A stretch of DNA of 64,000 nucleotides, taken from Enterobacter sichuanensis (GTDB lineage: Bacteria; Pseudomonadota; Gammaproteobacteria; Enterobacterales; Enterobacteriaceae). This document shows, one piece after another, positions 1 through 8,178 of this stretch. The first letter of the stretch is position 1, and the number at the start of each line of letters is the position of its first letter. Under the pieces are notes generated by a model. That model saw only the letters and a list, made by a program, of their open reading frames with translations, was not told the DNA's origin and did not search any database. Position numbers and translations under genes: made by a program. Where the stretch lies: assembly GCF_002939185.1 (NCBI RefSeq), contig NZ_POVL01000018.1:17363-81362 (forward strand), in the 5' to 3' direction.

Positions 1-1564
1 GCTTGGAGACGTAGCTCGTGGCATTACGCAGATCGTCTTCGTGCTCGGCGATCAATTGCCCGAGGGCGAGCACAAAGCTGTCTGCCCGCTCCTTCATGCG
101 TGCCAGTGCACTGGCATCCTGCTGGAAGCCAAGGCGCTTTTGCAGCTTGTCGGCAACCCCGTACTCTTCAAATTTCTTCAGCCGGAATTCGGCATCGGTG
201 AGCTGGGACTGGTAATCACGCCTGAGTTCGGCAGTATTGCTGAGCTTGAGCCAGCGTTGCGCAGCATCACGCACATGCTGGCGTTGGGTTTCGATTTCGT
301 CTCGCAGTGTGCGGAGCTTTTCGCCCACCAGCTTTTCCACTAGATCGGTCTCGAAACCTTCGCCGGTGCTGGAAAGGTCTTTCTGCCCGAAGTAGATCGG
401 ACGGCGCAGCACAGTTTCCCGGATCGATACACCGGGCTGCAATTTGCCGTCCAGATAGACGTTCGGCGCTTCGCGGAAAATGCGGGAGATGGTGAATTCC
501 TGTCCGTATACGTCACAGGCCGTCAGCGTCACCTTGCCGCCGCTGCCCAGAGTGTGGCGGATCAGTTCATCCTTGTACTTGGTGTCCTGCGCTTTCTCCC
601 CGCGAGGAATATCAAGCGCGTAGCGCACTGCTTCCAGAATGGAAGACTTGCCGCTGCCCCGGATGCCGATCAACGTGTTCAGTTCAGGCGAGAAATGCAG
701 CGTTTTCCCGTCAAGGATGCCCCCGTCAAAGTGAATGCTGCGGATGTGCGATGCGAGATGCTTGGGCGGCTCCGTGACGACCCGCGAAGCAGGATCGCTC
801 AAGGCAAACTTGACCGCATCAAAGGACAGTTCACCCAATTTGAGGTAACAGGCTTTGCCCTGACCAATCTCTTCGATGCATTTGGCGTCGCAACCTTCGA
901 GCTCGGCGGGGTACCAGTCTCCTAGATGCTGCTGCGTTTTAGTCCGGCAGGGTTTGTTTTTCTCTTGCAGCTTGTTGTACGTGCGTACCTTTTGGAAGCC
1001 CAACGTGCGACGGCGGAAGAATTCGTTCTGGCCCAGCTCGGCAAGACGCCCCCCGTCCAATTCGGCCCACAGTCCGCTCGGTGCTTCGACATGGGCAAAG
1101 ACAAGGAAAAAGTCGCGGTGATAGCTTTCCAGCTTCTTGATGGTTTCCAACAGTGACAGAGAGGAACGCCCGTTTTCCTGCTCGTACTGGGCAGGGATTT
1201 TTCCTTCAAACGCAACGCCCAGGAAGGGGTTGATATGGTCATGACCATCGGCCAACCAGTCGTCGGAAAAAACAACCAAGGTGTGGATGCCATTGGCCCC
1301 GTCATTGACCGACAGCTCGACGCCGGGCAACAGCGCAATATCCTTCTTCTGCGCTGTCTTGCGCAGCGCTTTGAACTCCTCAAAATCGAACTTGTTGTGA
1401 TTGGTGATGACGCCCAGCTGGATACCTGCTTTCTCCAGCGCGTTCACATAATTGCTGTTGTAGAAGTTGTCATCGCCTGTGTACTTGAACTCACGATCTG
1501 CGCGGGTGTGCAGATGGAAGTCCGCACGAACCCACTGCGCCCCCTGTGTAAAGACGGTTCCCAT
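1..1564 (-). CDS. TrlF-like PHP-domain/AAA-like ATPase, partial (C-terminus beyond window)
   Basis: The reverse strand is open from an ATG at 1564 to the window edge (about 521 codons, no stop), so the C-terminus is missing. Residues 15-20 read DFHLHT, the D-x-H-x-H metal motif that opens PHP phosphoesterase domains. GSGKSS near residue 304 is a Walker A P-loop of SMC/ABC type and is followed by a coiled-coil-like charged stretch. A PHP domain in front of an SMC-like ATPase is the layout of the TrlF family ATPases often found next to type I restriction genes; that family name is from memory. Its ATG overlaps the hsdR stop (TGATG), so the two are translationally coupled. A role in defence together with HsdR is inferred. 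No gene symbol is given because the family has no settled function. Confidence 0.75.
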   Translation of the reverse strand, partial: MGTVFTQGAQWVRADFHLHTRADREFKYTGDDNFYNSNYVNALEKAGIQLGVITNHNKFDFEEFKALRKTAQKKDIALLPGVELSVNDGANGIHTLVVFSDDWLADGHDHINPFLGVAFEGKIPAQYEQENGRSSLSLLETIKKLESYHRDFFLVFAHVEAPSGLWAELDGGRLAELGQNEFFRRRTLGFQKVRTYNKLQEKNKPCRTKTQQHLGDWYPAELEGCDAKCIEEIGQGKACYLKLGELSFDAVKFALSDPASRVVTEPPKHLASHIRSIHFDGGILDGKTLHFSPELNTLIGIRGSGKSSILEAVRYALDIPRGEKAQDTKYKDELIRHTLGSGGKVTLTACDVYGQEFTISRIFREAPNVYLDGKLQPGVSIRETVLRRPIYFGQKDLSSTGEGFETDLVEKLVGEKLRTLRDEIETQRQHVRDAAQRWLKLSNTAELRRDYQSQLTDAEFRLKKFEEYGVADKLQKRLGFQQDASALARMKERADSFVLALGQLIAEHEDDLRNATSYVSK

Positions 1565-4536
1565 CATCGCCCCTCCTCATAGGCAGCCAAACCAGCAATC
1601 TCTCGACCCTGGGCGAGCTTGTGCAGCAGTGGTGTCAGCTCTTCCATCAGGGCCAACTCTTTCTGCGTGCGGGCTTTCCAGCCAAGTTCCAGCGGGGCCA
1701 TCAACTCGGAGAGGCGTTCGCCATCGAAAATGCGGCGGCGCAAAATGTCATCGACAAAGGCTTGCAGCGCTGATGCGTCCAGTGTGTGGCGGTTGGCGAG
1801 ATCGGTGAGTTCCCGTGTTTTTTTCTCTGCCTTGAAGCGGTCGAATCCGCTGCGGATTTGCTTTTCATCCAATGCTTCGTTGACCGGTAAGCCCCGGATG
1901 TACTCGGCAATGTCCTCACGCTCGTCGATGAACTTGGCATCGGACTGGATCAGGCCGATGAGCTGCTCACGGTTCATGGTGAGCTTGCCGGGCTTCTGCT
2001 GGGTCAGCTTGGCGATGAGGCTCATGATGTAGTCGTAGTCGATCACGCTTGAGGCGAAGAGCACGAATTCGAAATCAAGCTGCTGCACTTCTGGCGGGGT
2101 CTGGTCGCGATCCTGCTGTTCCTTCAAGCGCTTGGCCGTTTCGAGGTACACACCTTTGAAGCCCTGCATCTGATCGGGTGGCGCAATCTGGGTGATCTGC
2201 GCCTTCTGCTCATCCGAGAGATCGGTATATTGATCGAGCTGGGTCTTGAGGCGCTGTACTTCCTTGAACAGATTGACGAACTGCGCCCGTGCGGCATCGC
2301 CTTTCAGGTTGGCCACTTCTTCCGGCGCATTGCCCACGCCTTGCGACTGCATGAAGTCGGCCAGCTTCTGGGTGGCGGTTTGCAGGTTATCGATGACCTT
2401 GGGCGCAGGGTCTACCAGCCAGATTTCACGCGGGTTGTCGATCTTCTCGCCAGAGAACAGTGCAATCGCCTCTTCGACCGGCCTTTGCTGCTGACGGAAG
2501 TCGAGGATGTTGCCATAGGGCTTGCTGTCGTTCAGCACGCGATTGGTGCGCGAAAACGCCTGGATCAAGCCGTGATGCTTGAGGTTCTTATCCACGTATA
2601 GGGTATTGAGGTACTTGGAGTCGAAACCGGTGAGCAGCATGTCCACCACGATGGTGATGTCGATCTTTTGCGCGGCGGGGAGATCGCTGTTGGGATACTG
2701 CTGATCCTTGATGCGCTTTTGCACATCCTGGTAGTACAGGTCGAACTCGCCAATGCGGTGGTTGGTACCGAAGCGGGCGTTGTAGTCGGCCACGATGCGC
2801 GTGAGCGCAGCCTTCTTGCCCTCGGGGTCTTGCTGGTTATCTTCTTTCTCTTGCGGCAGGTCTTCCTGAATCTGTTGTACGTCCTTATTTCCCTCGGCAG
2901 GTGGAGAGAATACGCAGGCAATGTTCAGCGGACGGAACTCAGGATCTTGCTCGGTCTTTTGTTTTTGAATCTCCGCGAACAGTTCGAAATACTCGATGGC
3001 ATCGTTGATGCTGGCCGTTGCCAACACCGCGTTGAACTTGCGGCCATTGGTCGCTGCATCGTGCTTGGCGAGAATGGTTTCAATGACCTTGGGCTTGGCC
3101 ACACCTTCACCAGGCTTGGGAGGATTCTTGCCTTCGGGCTTGAAGTAATCCACGTGAAAGCGCAGGACGTTGCGATCCTCGATGGCGTGGGTGATGGTGT
3201 ATTGATGCAGGCAACGCTGGAAGAGGTCGTCGGTCGTGCGGTAACTGGCCTGCTGACCTTCGATCTGCTGGTAGCTGGCGTTCTTCTCGAAGATGGGTGT
3301 GCCGGTAAAGCCAAAAAGCTGGGCGTTGGGGAAGAACTCCTTGATGGCTTTGTGGTTGTCGCCAAATTGTGAGCGGTGGCATTCATCAAAGATAAACACC
3401 ATGCGCTGGTTGCGTAATGGCTCCAGCCGCTCCTTGTAGTTGCGTCTGTTGGCCCCATCCAGAGCCAGGCCCAGCTTCTGAATGGTGGTGACGATGACTT
3501 TATCGGCGTAGTCATCCGACAGTAGGCGGCGCACCAGGGTCTCGGTGTTGGTGTTCTCTTCGACGCAGCCCTCCTGAAAGCGGTTGAATTCCTCGCGAGT
3601 CTGGCGATCCAGGTCTTTGCGATCCACCACAAACAGACACTTGTCGATGTCCGGATTGTCTTTGAGCAGGGTGGACGCCTTGAACGAAGTCAGCGTCTTG
3701 CCTGAGCCGGTGGTGTGCCAGATGTAGCCGTTGCCGCAATTCTGGTGGATGCACTCCACGATGGCTTTGACGGCATAGATTTGGTATGGCCGCATCATCA
3801 GCAGCTTCTGCTCGCTGGCCACCAGCACCATGTAGCGGCTGATCATTTGCCCTAGAGTGCACTTGGCTAGGAACTTCTCGGCAAAACTATCGAGCAGCGT
3901 GATTTTCTTGTTGTCTTCGCTGGCAAACTGGTAAACCGGCAAGAAGCGCTCATCTGCGTTGAAGCTGAAGTGCCGTGCGTTGTTGTTGGCGAAATACCAA
4001 GTGTCAGTGCGGTTGCTGACGATGAAGAGCTGCAGGAAGCACAGCAGTGTCTTGCTATAGCCATTGCCGGGGTCAGTCTTGTAATCAACGATCTGCTGCA
4101 TGGCCCGGCGCGGGCTGACCGCCAAGGTCTTCAGCTCGATTTGCACCACCGGTACGCCGTTGATGAGCAGCATCACGTCGTAGCGGTGATGGCTGTTGTC
4201 AGTGTTCATGCGCAACTGGTTGACGACCTCAAAGTCGTTCTTGCACCAGTCCCGGATGTTCACCAGGGTGTAGTTCAGCGGCGTACCATCGTCGCGCTCG
4301 AAGCTGTTGATGTTGCGAAGCCGCTGGGCAGCGCCGTAGACATCGGGCGTGATGATGCCGTCGAGCAAGCGCTGAAACTCGCTGTCAGTCAGATGCACGC
4401 GGTTCAGCGCTTCGAACTTGGCTCGGAAGTTGGCTTCGAGCGCGGCGCGGTCGCGAATGTCGGGGCGATAGGTGTACTTGAGGTCGCCGAGCTTGGCGAT
4501 CAGATCGAGTTCGATTTGTTGTTCTGTGGTCGTCAT
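1564..4536 (-). CDS. hsdR: Type I restriction endonuclease subunit R (HsdR)
   Basis: A 990-residue protein, normal length for the motor/nuclease subunit of a type I restriction-modification enzyme. The N-terminal HSDR_N nuclease domain shows the PD-(D/E)xK pattern as D120 and E134-L-K136. The SF2 translocase follows, with Walker A TTGSGKT at 275-281 and a DECH box at 384-387, then FTGTP (motif III type). The subunit cleaves unmethylated foreign DNA after ATP-driven translocation, and needs HsdM and HsdS to recognise a site. Neither is in this window; they would have to lie left of position 1 or elsewhere. Upstream, 68 bp away, is a small HTH gene; downstream the TrlF-like gene overlaps by one base. 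Both motor and nuclease motifs look intact. Confidence 0.9.
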   Translation of the reverse strand: MTTTEQQIELDLIAKLGDLKYTYRPDIRDRAALEANFRAKFEALNRVHLTDSEFQRLLDGIITPDVYGAAQRLRNINSFERDDGTPLNYTLVNIRDWCKNDFEVVNQLRMNTDNSHHRYDVMLLINGVPVVQIELKTLAVSPRRAMQQIVDYKTDPGNGYSKTLLCFLQLFIVSNRTDTWYFANNNARHFSFNADERFLPVYQFASEDNKKITLLDSFAEKFLAKCTLGQMISRYMVLVASEQKLLMMRPYQIYAVKAIVECIHQNCGNGYIWHTTGSGKTLTSFKASTLLKDNPDIDKCLFVVDRKDLDRQTREEFNRFQEGCVEENTNTETLVRRLLSDDYADKVIVTTIQKLGLALDGANRRNYKERLEPLRNQRMVFIFDECHRSQFGDNHKAIKEFFPNAQLFGFTGTPIFEKNASYQQIEGQQASYRTTDDLFQRCLHQYTITHAIEDRNVLRFHVDYFKPEGKNPPKPGEGVAKPKVIETILAKHDAATNGRKFNAVLATASINDAIEYFELFAEIQKQKTEQDPEFRPLNIACVFSPPAEGNKDVQQIQEDLPQEKEDNQQDPEGKKAALTRIVADYNARFGTNHRIGEFDLYYQDVQKRIKDQQYPNSDLPAAQKIDITIVVDMLLTGFDSKYLNTLYVDKNLKHHGLIQAFSRTNRVLNDSKPYGNILDFRQQQRPVEEAIALFSGEKIDNPREIWLVDPAPKVIDNLQTATQKLADFMQSQGVGNAPEEVANLKGDAARAQFVNLFKEVQRLKTQLDQYTDLSDEQKAQITQIAPPDQMQGFKGVYLETAKRLKEQQDRDQTPPEVQQLDFEFVLFASSVIDYDYIMSLIAKLTQQKPGKLTMNREQLIGLIQSDAKFIDEREDIAEYIRGLPVNEALDEKQIRSGFDRFKAEKKTRELTDLANRHTLDASALQAFVDDILRRRIFDGERLSELMAPLELGWKARTQKELALMEELTPLLHKLAQGREIAGLAAYEEGR

Positions 4537-4604
4537 GAACCTTGCCTCAAAGACCCAAACGGTTTACTGCCGCCGTTGTTCTGGCGGGGGGAATGCCATG
4601 GAGC

Positions 4605-4814
4605 TCATGTATGCCGACTCCCCGGCTCACCGACATCTTCATCTGCGCCGCCTGCACGCACCCATTCATCCACCTCGGAGAGCTGGAACTTCCACAGCCG
4701 CCCCACGCGGTGTGCGGGCAGACCCTTGCGCTCGCGCCAGCGGTACACGGTGTCCTTGGCCACGCCCAAGTGCTGGGCGACGTGATCGGCGGTAACCCAC
4801 GGTTCTGTGCTCAT
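4605..4814 (-). CDS. Small helix-turn-helix (Xis/MerR-like HTH_17) DNA-binding protein
   Basis: A 69-residue protein. The stretch WVTADHVAQHLGVAKDTVYR, followed by WRERKGLPAHRVGRLWKF, is the winged-HTH signature of the excisionase/HTH_17 family. It lies just upstream of hsdR in the same orientation, so it probably regulates the restriction operon, or acts as a recombination directionality factor for the island integrase. It also sits 137 bp from the 11-bp repeat array (4951-5094), whose binding protein is unknown. Target and role are inferred. Confidence 0.75.
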   Translation of the reverse strand: MSTEPWVTADHVAQHLGVAKDTVYRWRERKGLPAHRVGRLWKFQLSEVDEWVRAGGADEDVGEPGSRHT

Positions 4815-4950
4815 GTCGATGGCGCTCGAAGGTTGCAGTTGAAAGTCGTCTTAAGTCGTTTGGAGTCTATCATTTGAATGCTGCGGAAGCAGCAAGATTG
4901 TTCTTGGCTACTGCCCTTGTGAGTTGAATGTGGTAACACGGGGCGCAGTG

Positions 4951-5094
4951 CCACACTGTCACCACCATGGTGACACGCTGCCACCACAAGGTGACCACAT
5001 TGTCGCCACCATCCTTGCCACTCTTTCAACACATTGTTCGCACAAGGTTGCCACGTTGTTGCCAACATGCCGCCACACTGTTTACACAGTCGGC
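4951..5094. repeat. Array of about 13 tandem 11-bp repeats in helical phase
   Basis: Reading the + strand in steps of 11 from 4951 gives units such as CCACACTGTCA, CCACCATGGTG, CCACAAGGTGA, CCACATTGTCG, GCACAAGGTTG, CCACGTTGTTG and CCACACTGTTT. The CCAC or ACAC head falls at 4951, 4962, 4973, 4984, 4995 and 5006, then after one extra base at 5018, 5029, 5040, 5051, 5062, 5073 and 5084. The rough consensus is CCACANTGTTG. Many units are near-palindromic (CCAC...GTGG). The period is not a multiple of three, so this is not a coding repeat. A multi-site protein-binding array (operator, centromere-like or replication-control site) is the likeliest role, which is inference. Confidence 0.8.
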
Positions 5095-5127
5095 CGGCAG
5101 CCCGATCTGATCGCACAGATATTTTTT

Positions 5128-5394
5128 GCTGGTCACAAAGACCCATGCCCCGTTACTCCCCATCACATTTGGGCGCGACATGTATGACGCAGTGTGTTTG
5201 ATGATACGACGCAATGTTGGAATGTACGTTGTGCGACGTTAGAAAGATCGTTAAGCACACTAGATATAACGTAGTATTATGTTGGTCATTACATCATTTT
5301 TTTTGCGCCCCAACACAACGCCATTAGGAAGAACGTAGCGTGACGTTAGAAAGAACGTTGCGCCAGATGGGGAGTAACGGGGCATGTGACCAGC
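5128..5394. repeat. Long inverted repeat bracketing about 200 bp of non-coding DNA
   Basis: The 20-mer ATGCCCCGTTACTCCCCATC at 5145-5164 recurs as its exact reverse complement at 5366-5385. The repeat extends outward with GCTGGTCAC (5128-5136) matching the complement of GTGACCAGC (5386-5394); the left arm carries a short insertion (5137-5144) between its two blocks. Between the arms, GACGTTAGAAAGATCGTT (5235-5252) is repeated directly as GACGTTAGAAAGAACGTT (5342-5359), and ACGT motifs are frequent. No credible gene lies in 4815-5460. The structure resembles a MITE-like or regulatory element; no transposase is present. Confidence 0.75.
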
Positions 5395-5460
5395 TAAAAG
5401 TCATGCGATCAGCGCAGCAGGATTTGGAAACCCGGCGACTGAAAACAGCACATTTTTTGC

Positions 5461-6198
5461 TTACCCAATTGGCGGCATGTCCGCGTTGGCGCCGCTGCGG
5501 AAATAGGCGTCAACCACACGGGCGATGTCAGCAGGCTGGGCTCCTGCGTTGAATGCAAAACGCAGCGCCTGCTCCAGTTGTTGCCAGCCCTGTGATGACG
5601 TGACATTGCTGCCAACCGTTTCGGTCAGACGGAACATCAGCCCTTCCAGCAGCTCTTCGTCACCCACGTCCGATGCGGTCTGCTCCGCTAGTGCCAAGAG
5701 GACGTTGCGCGCAGATGCCAACGAGTCGATTGGCACCCCGGCCAATGCCGTAGGCGTAGTGATGACACGATCCACCCTGACGACTGTCGCCAGATCAAGG
5801 GCCTGATCGACGCCCGGCTCGATCTCCATGCGGATCAGCACATCGCCAGCCAACAGAAAGCGGGTTTTGATAAGCCCGGGCTGCTCATCCTGAAACAACC
5901 ACACCGGCTGGTTGTTACCCTGCAGCAGGCTTAGCACGAGCCTGCTGTCATCCAGTGCCCCGCGATCCTGCCACTGGTGCAACACGTCGGTACGCAGGCG
6001 ACCGCCTTCCACACCGAGGTGGTGCAGCAGGCCGACCAGTCGTTTGGCGGAGATCACCTGCTCCTTGCCACGCAGCCAGACCGAGAGGTTGGCAGTACGG
6101 ATGCCGGTGGCTTCGGCGATCCGCCCCAGCGTTTCCCCGCGCAGTCGTATCAAGGCGGCGGCAAAGCCTGGCAATTGTTCGTTGGTAAGGCTTGGCAT
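5461..6198 (-). CDS. HTH (Cro/XRE-like) regulator divergent from AAA+ ATPase
   Basis: A 245-residue protein if started at the ATG at 6198 (MPSLTNEQLPGF...). The frame is open further upstream, but that would run through the divergent promoter. Residues about 18-50 (LRGETLGRIAEATGIRTANL, then SVWLRGKEQ) form a helix-turn-helix of the lambda-repressor fold. The rest is an uncharacterised helical domain. It is divergent from the Lon-like ATPase at 6328, and the 129-bp gap holds a matched pair of 19-bp inverted sites (6215-6233, 6290-6308) that look like its operator. It is likely an autoregulator of both genes (inference). The family is not recognised beyond the HTH. Confidence 0.7.
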   Translation of the reverse strand: MPSLTNEQLPGFAAALIRLRGETLGRIAEATGIRTANLSVWLRGKEQVISAKRLVGLLHHLGVEGGRLRTDVLHQWQDRGALDDSRLVLSLLQGNNQPVWLFQDEQPGLIKTRFLLAGDVLIRMEIEPGVDQALDLATVVRVDRVITTPTALAGVPIDSLASARNVLLALAEQTASDVGDEELLEGLMFRLTETVGSNVTSSQGWQQLEQALRFAFNAGAQPADIARVVDAYFRSGANADMPPIG

Positions 6199-6214
6199 GT
6201 CGGGCTCTGTGAAT

Positions 6215-6308
6215 TCACTGTAAATCACTATAAGACTTATTGGCCGACAAGACGAGCGTGCGGAGTTTGGCGATTCGCGCAAGCCGCTGTTATAGTAATT
6301 TATAGTTA
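6215..6308. promoter_or_regulatory. Paired 19-bp operator-like inverted repeats in divergent promoter
   Basis: The right site at 6290-6308 reads TTATAGTAATTTATAGTTA. The reverse complement of the left site (6215-6233) reads TTATAGTGATTTACAGTGA. They agree at 16 of 19 positions and face each other about 56 bp apart, one next to each divergent start. This is the expected geometry for an HTH regulator controlling both 5461-6198 and 6328-7902. AT-rich TATAGT cores may also supply -10 elements. Confidence 0.65.
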
Positions 6309-6327
6309 GGCTATTTGGGAGGCCATC

Positions 6328-7902
6328 ATGCGTAAGCCAAAGCAAGCCCGTCCGTTGCGCCTGCGGGAATACGAAGCCGCCATTGCTGCACTCAAGGAGC
6401 AGCGCCCCTGGCTTGCCCGGCAGATCGTCGAACCCGCGCCAGGGCATCTGGCCGTGGTGGCACATCTGTTTGCTCAGCTGGAATACCTGCTGCCGCCCAC
6501 AGTGCTCGCACGCAAGGGCTCACTGTCAGTGAGCTGCAACCGGGATCGCCTGGCCATCCATTACCAGCCGCCGCGACACCACAGCGAACGTGCAGCGGCC
6601 GTGCTCGATCTGATTGCCCAGACCAAGCATCTTTCGCAGCAACAATGCCCGGTTTGCGGTGCGCAGGTTGTCGGGGACGGCATACGTCCGCAACGCTGCC
6701 CGCAACACGACGGCATCCAAGGATTGTTTGCCGAAGAAGTGCGCCGCAGCCGCCAGCTCATCGTCGAACAGGGGGTACAGCAGGTGGTGCACGATCTGGG
6801 CAAGGTGACGACCGAAGATGTACGCGCCGCCATGGCTGTTGAGGATGAGCCCGTCCCGAGTGAAGCCAAACCGGAGCAGGTTCAGGAGCAGCCGACAGAA
6901 ACCGCTAAATCAATGCCCTTGCCGAGCATCGTCTTTCTCGATGAAGCCGGGCTGGAGGCGTTCGTGGATCGCCACCGACCAAAAGGCGACGACAAGTTCA
7001 AGCGCGCACAGGCGATGGCAGAGCGGATCAAGCGGGCGGGCCATGGCAGCCGCCAACTGGGCCTGCTACCCCCGGACTGGAAAGCCCTGCTGGATGAGTT
7101 CGCGCAGGCTTTCCCAAACTTCCATGAACTGGCCGAGCTGCTGCGTGATCACTTCGCCTTGTCTAGTCTGGGCGATGGCCGCGTGTCCTGGCCTGCCGTG
7201 TTGCTGGTCGGCCCGGCGGGCATTGGTAAAACCGAGGCGGCACGCTGGCTGGCCGATCAGCTCGTGCTGCCGTTTCGGGTCTTCGATATGGCGAGCACGC
7301 AATCGAGTTCGCCGCTCGCAGGTTCCGAATCGTTCTGGAGCAATTCCGAGCCAGGCCAGCTTTTCGAGCTGCTGGCCTACCAGCCGCTGGCCAACCCGGT
7401 GGTGGTGCTCGATGAGCTGGATAAGGCCAGCAACGGGCGACCGCAATACGATCCGCTGGCGGCGCTCTATACCTTGCTGGAACCGCGCAGTGCGCGGAAT
7501 TTCATCGACCTGTCGATCCGTGATTTCTCCATCGACGCCAGTCATGTCAATTGGATGGCGACCGCGAATGAGCTGGAAGCGATTCCAGGGCCGCTGCGCT
7601 CACGGCTGACAGTGCTGCACATTCAACCGCCCAAGCCGGAGCAGGTCAGAAGCATTGCGCAGTCGATCTACAACCGGCTCCGCGACGAGTCCAGCTGGGA
7701 CACAGCTTTTGCCGATCGACTGGGTGATGATGTCCTGTCCCGTCTGCAAGCCTTGCCGCCGCGCAGTGTGCGTCTGGTTCTGCAGCGGGCCTTGGGCTCG
7801 GCAGCTCGTGATGGCCGGGGTGTTGTCCAAGTGCAAGACATCAGGCCGCCGGTCGAGATCAACCGCCGTGGCGTTGGCTTTGTCAGCGAGGGCTGGAATT
7901 GA
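6328..7902 (+). CDS. Lon-like AAA+ ATPase with zinc finger and no protease domain
   Basis: A 524-residue protein; the ATG is preceded by a strong GGGAGG. The N-terminal part holds a C-x2-C-x13-C-x2-H cluster (C107, C110, C124, H127), a likely zinc ribbon, then a Pro/Glu-rich linker. The AAA+ module has Walker A GPAGIGKT (295-302), Walker B VVVLDELDKAS (358-368), a sensor-1 ATANE (411-415) and arginine-finger region GPLRSRL (421-427). The spacing and the wording DELDKAS...DPLAALYTLLEP...GPLRSRL are those of the Lon AAA+ domain. The Ser-Lys protease domain is absent: the chain ends about 100 residues after the arginine finger. It may remodel or unfold a partner. Its neighbour is a divergent HTH gene; a convergent operon ends 7 bp downstream. 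Function unknown. Confidence 0.7.
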   Translation: MRKPKQARPLRLREYEAAIAALKEQRPWLARQIVEPAPGHLAVVAHLFAQLEYLLPPTVLARKGSLSVSCNRDRLAIHYQPPRHHSERAAAVLDLIAQTKHLSQQQCPVCGAQVVGDGIRPQRCPQHDGIQGLFAEEVRRSRQLIVEQGVQQVVHDLGKVTTEDVRAAMAVEDEPVPSEAKPEQVQEQPTETAKSMPLPSIVFLDEAGLEAFVDRHRPKGDDKFKRAQAMAERIKRAGHGSRQLGLLPPDWKALLDEFAQAFPNFHELAELLRDHFALSSLGDGRVSWPAVLLVGPAGIGKTEAARWLADQLVLPFRVFDMASTQSSSPLAGSESFWSNSEPGQLFELLAYQPLANPVVVLDELDKASNGRPQYDPLAALYTLLEPRSARNFIDLSIRDFSIDASHVNWMATANELEAIPGPLRSRLTVLHIQPPKPEQVRSIAQSIYNRLRDESSWDTAFADRLGDDVLSRLQALPPRSVRLVLQRALGSAARDGRGVVQVQDIRPPVEINRRGVGFVSEGWN

Positions 7903-7908
7903 GGTTGC

Positions 7909-8178
7909 TCAGCGTTGTCCGGATAGCCAGGCCGCACCGGCGGCCAGTGCATCGGCCTCGCTGGGGTAAGTGGTCGATGGGCCGCTGATGATGCAGGGCT
8001 TGGTTTCGCCGTCGCCTTCCACCGTCCACAGCTCCCAGGTTCCGTCATTTTTCCAGCTAGGGATGGCGGTGTAGGGTTTGTCTTTCAGCGCAGCCAGCGC
8101 GGCATCCACTTCGGGACGGATCTGCAACTCACCCGAGTAGATATAGGGTGTCGCGCAACGGGCATCAGATCGGCTCAT
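7909..8178 (-). CDS. Hypothetical protein, last gene of a coupled five-gene operon
   Basis: An 89-residue acidic protein (MSRSDARCATPYIYS...), with no signal peptide or membrane segment and no recognised family. The ATG at 8178 overlaps the end of the upstream gene by 14 bp, so it is probably translated by coupling. A longer frame back to 8397 exists but lies inside the upstream gene. It ends 6 bp from the convergent AAA+ gene. Confidence 0.5.
   Translation of the reverse strand: MSRSDARCATPYIYSGELQIRPEVDAALAALKDKPYTAIPSWKNDGTWELWTVEGDGETKPCIISGPSTTYPSEADALAAGAAWLSGQR

Noticed and set aside
922..1383. 153-codon minus-strand frame inside the TrlF-like gene
   Set aside because: It lies in another frame of a clearly coding stretch with PHP and P-loop motifs and has the Arg/Ser-rich composition of a shadow frame.
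2668..3372. 234-codon plus-strand frame inside hsdR
   Set aside because: Antisense to the conserved motor domain of hsdR; no recognisable product.
4951..5094. CRISPR array
   Set aside because: Units are 11 bp and contiguous, with no spacers and no cas genes nearby.
4811..5146. 111-codon minus-strand frame across the 11-bp repeats
   Set aside because: The repeat period is not a multiple of three and the product has no family pattern; the DNA is explained as a repeat array.
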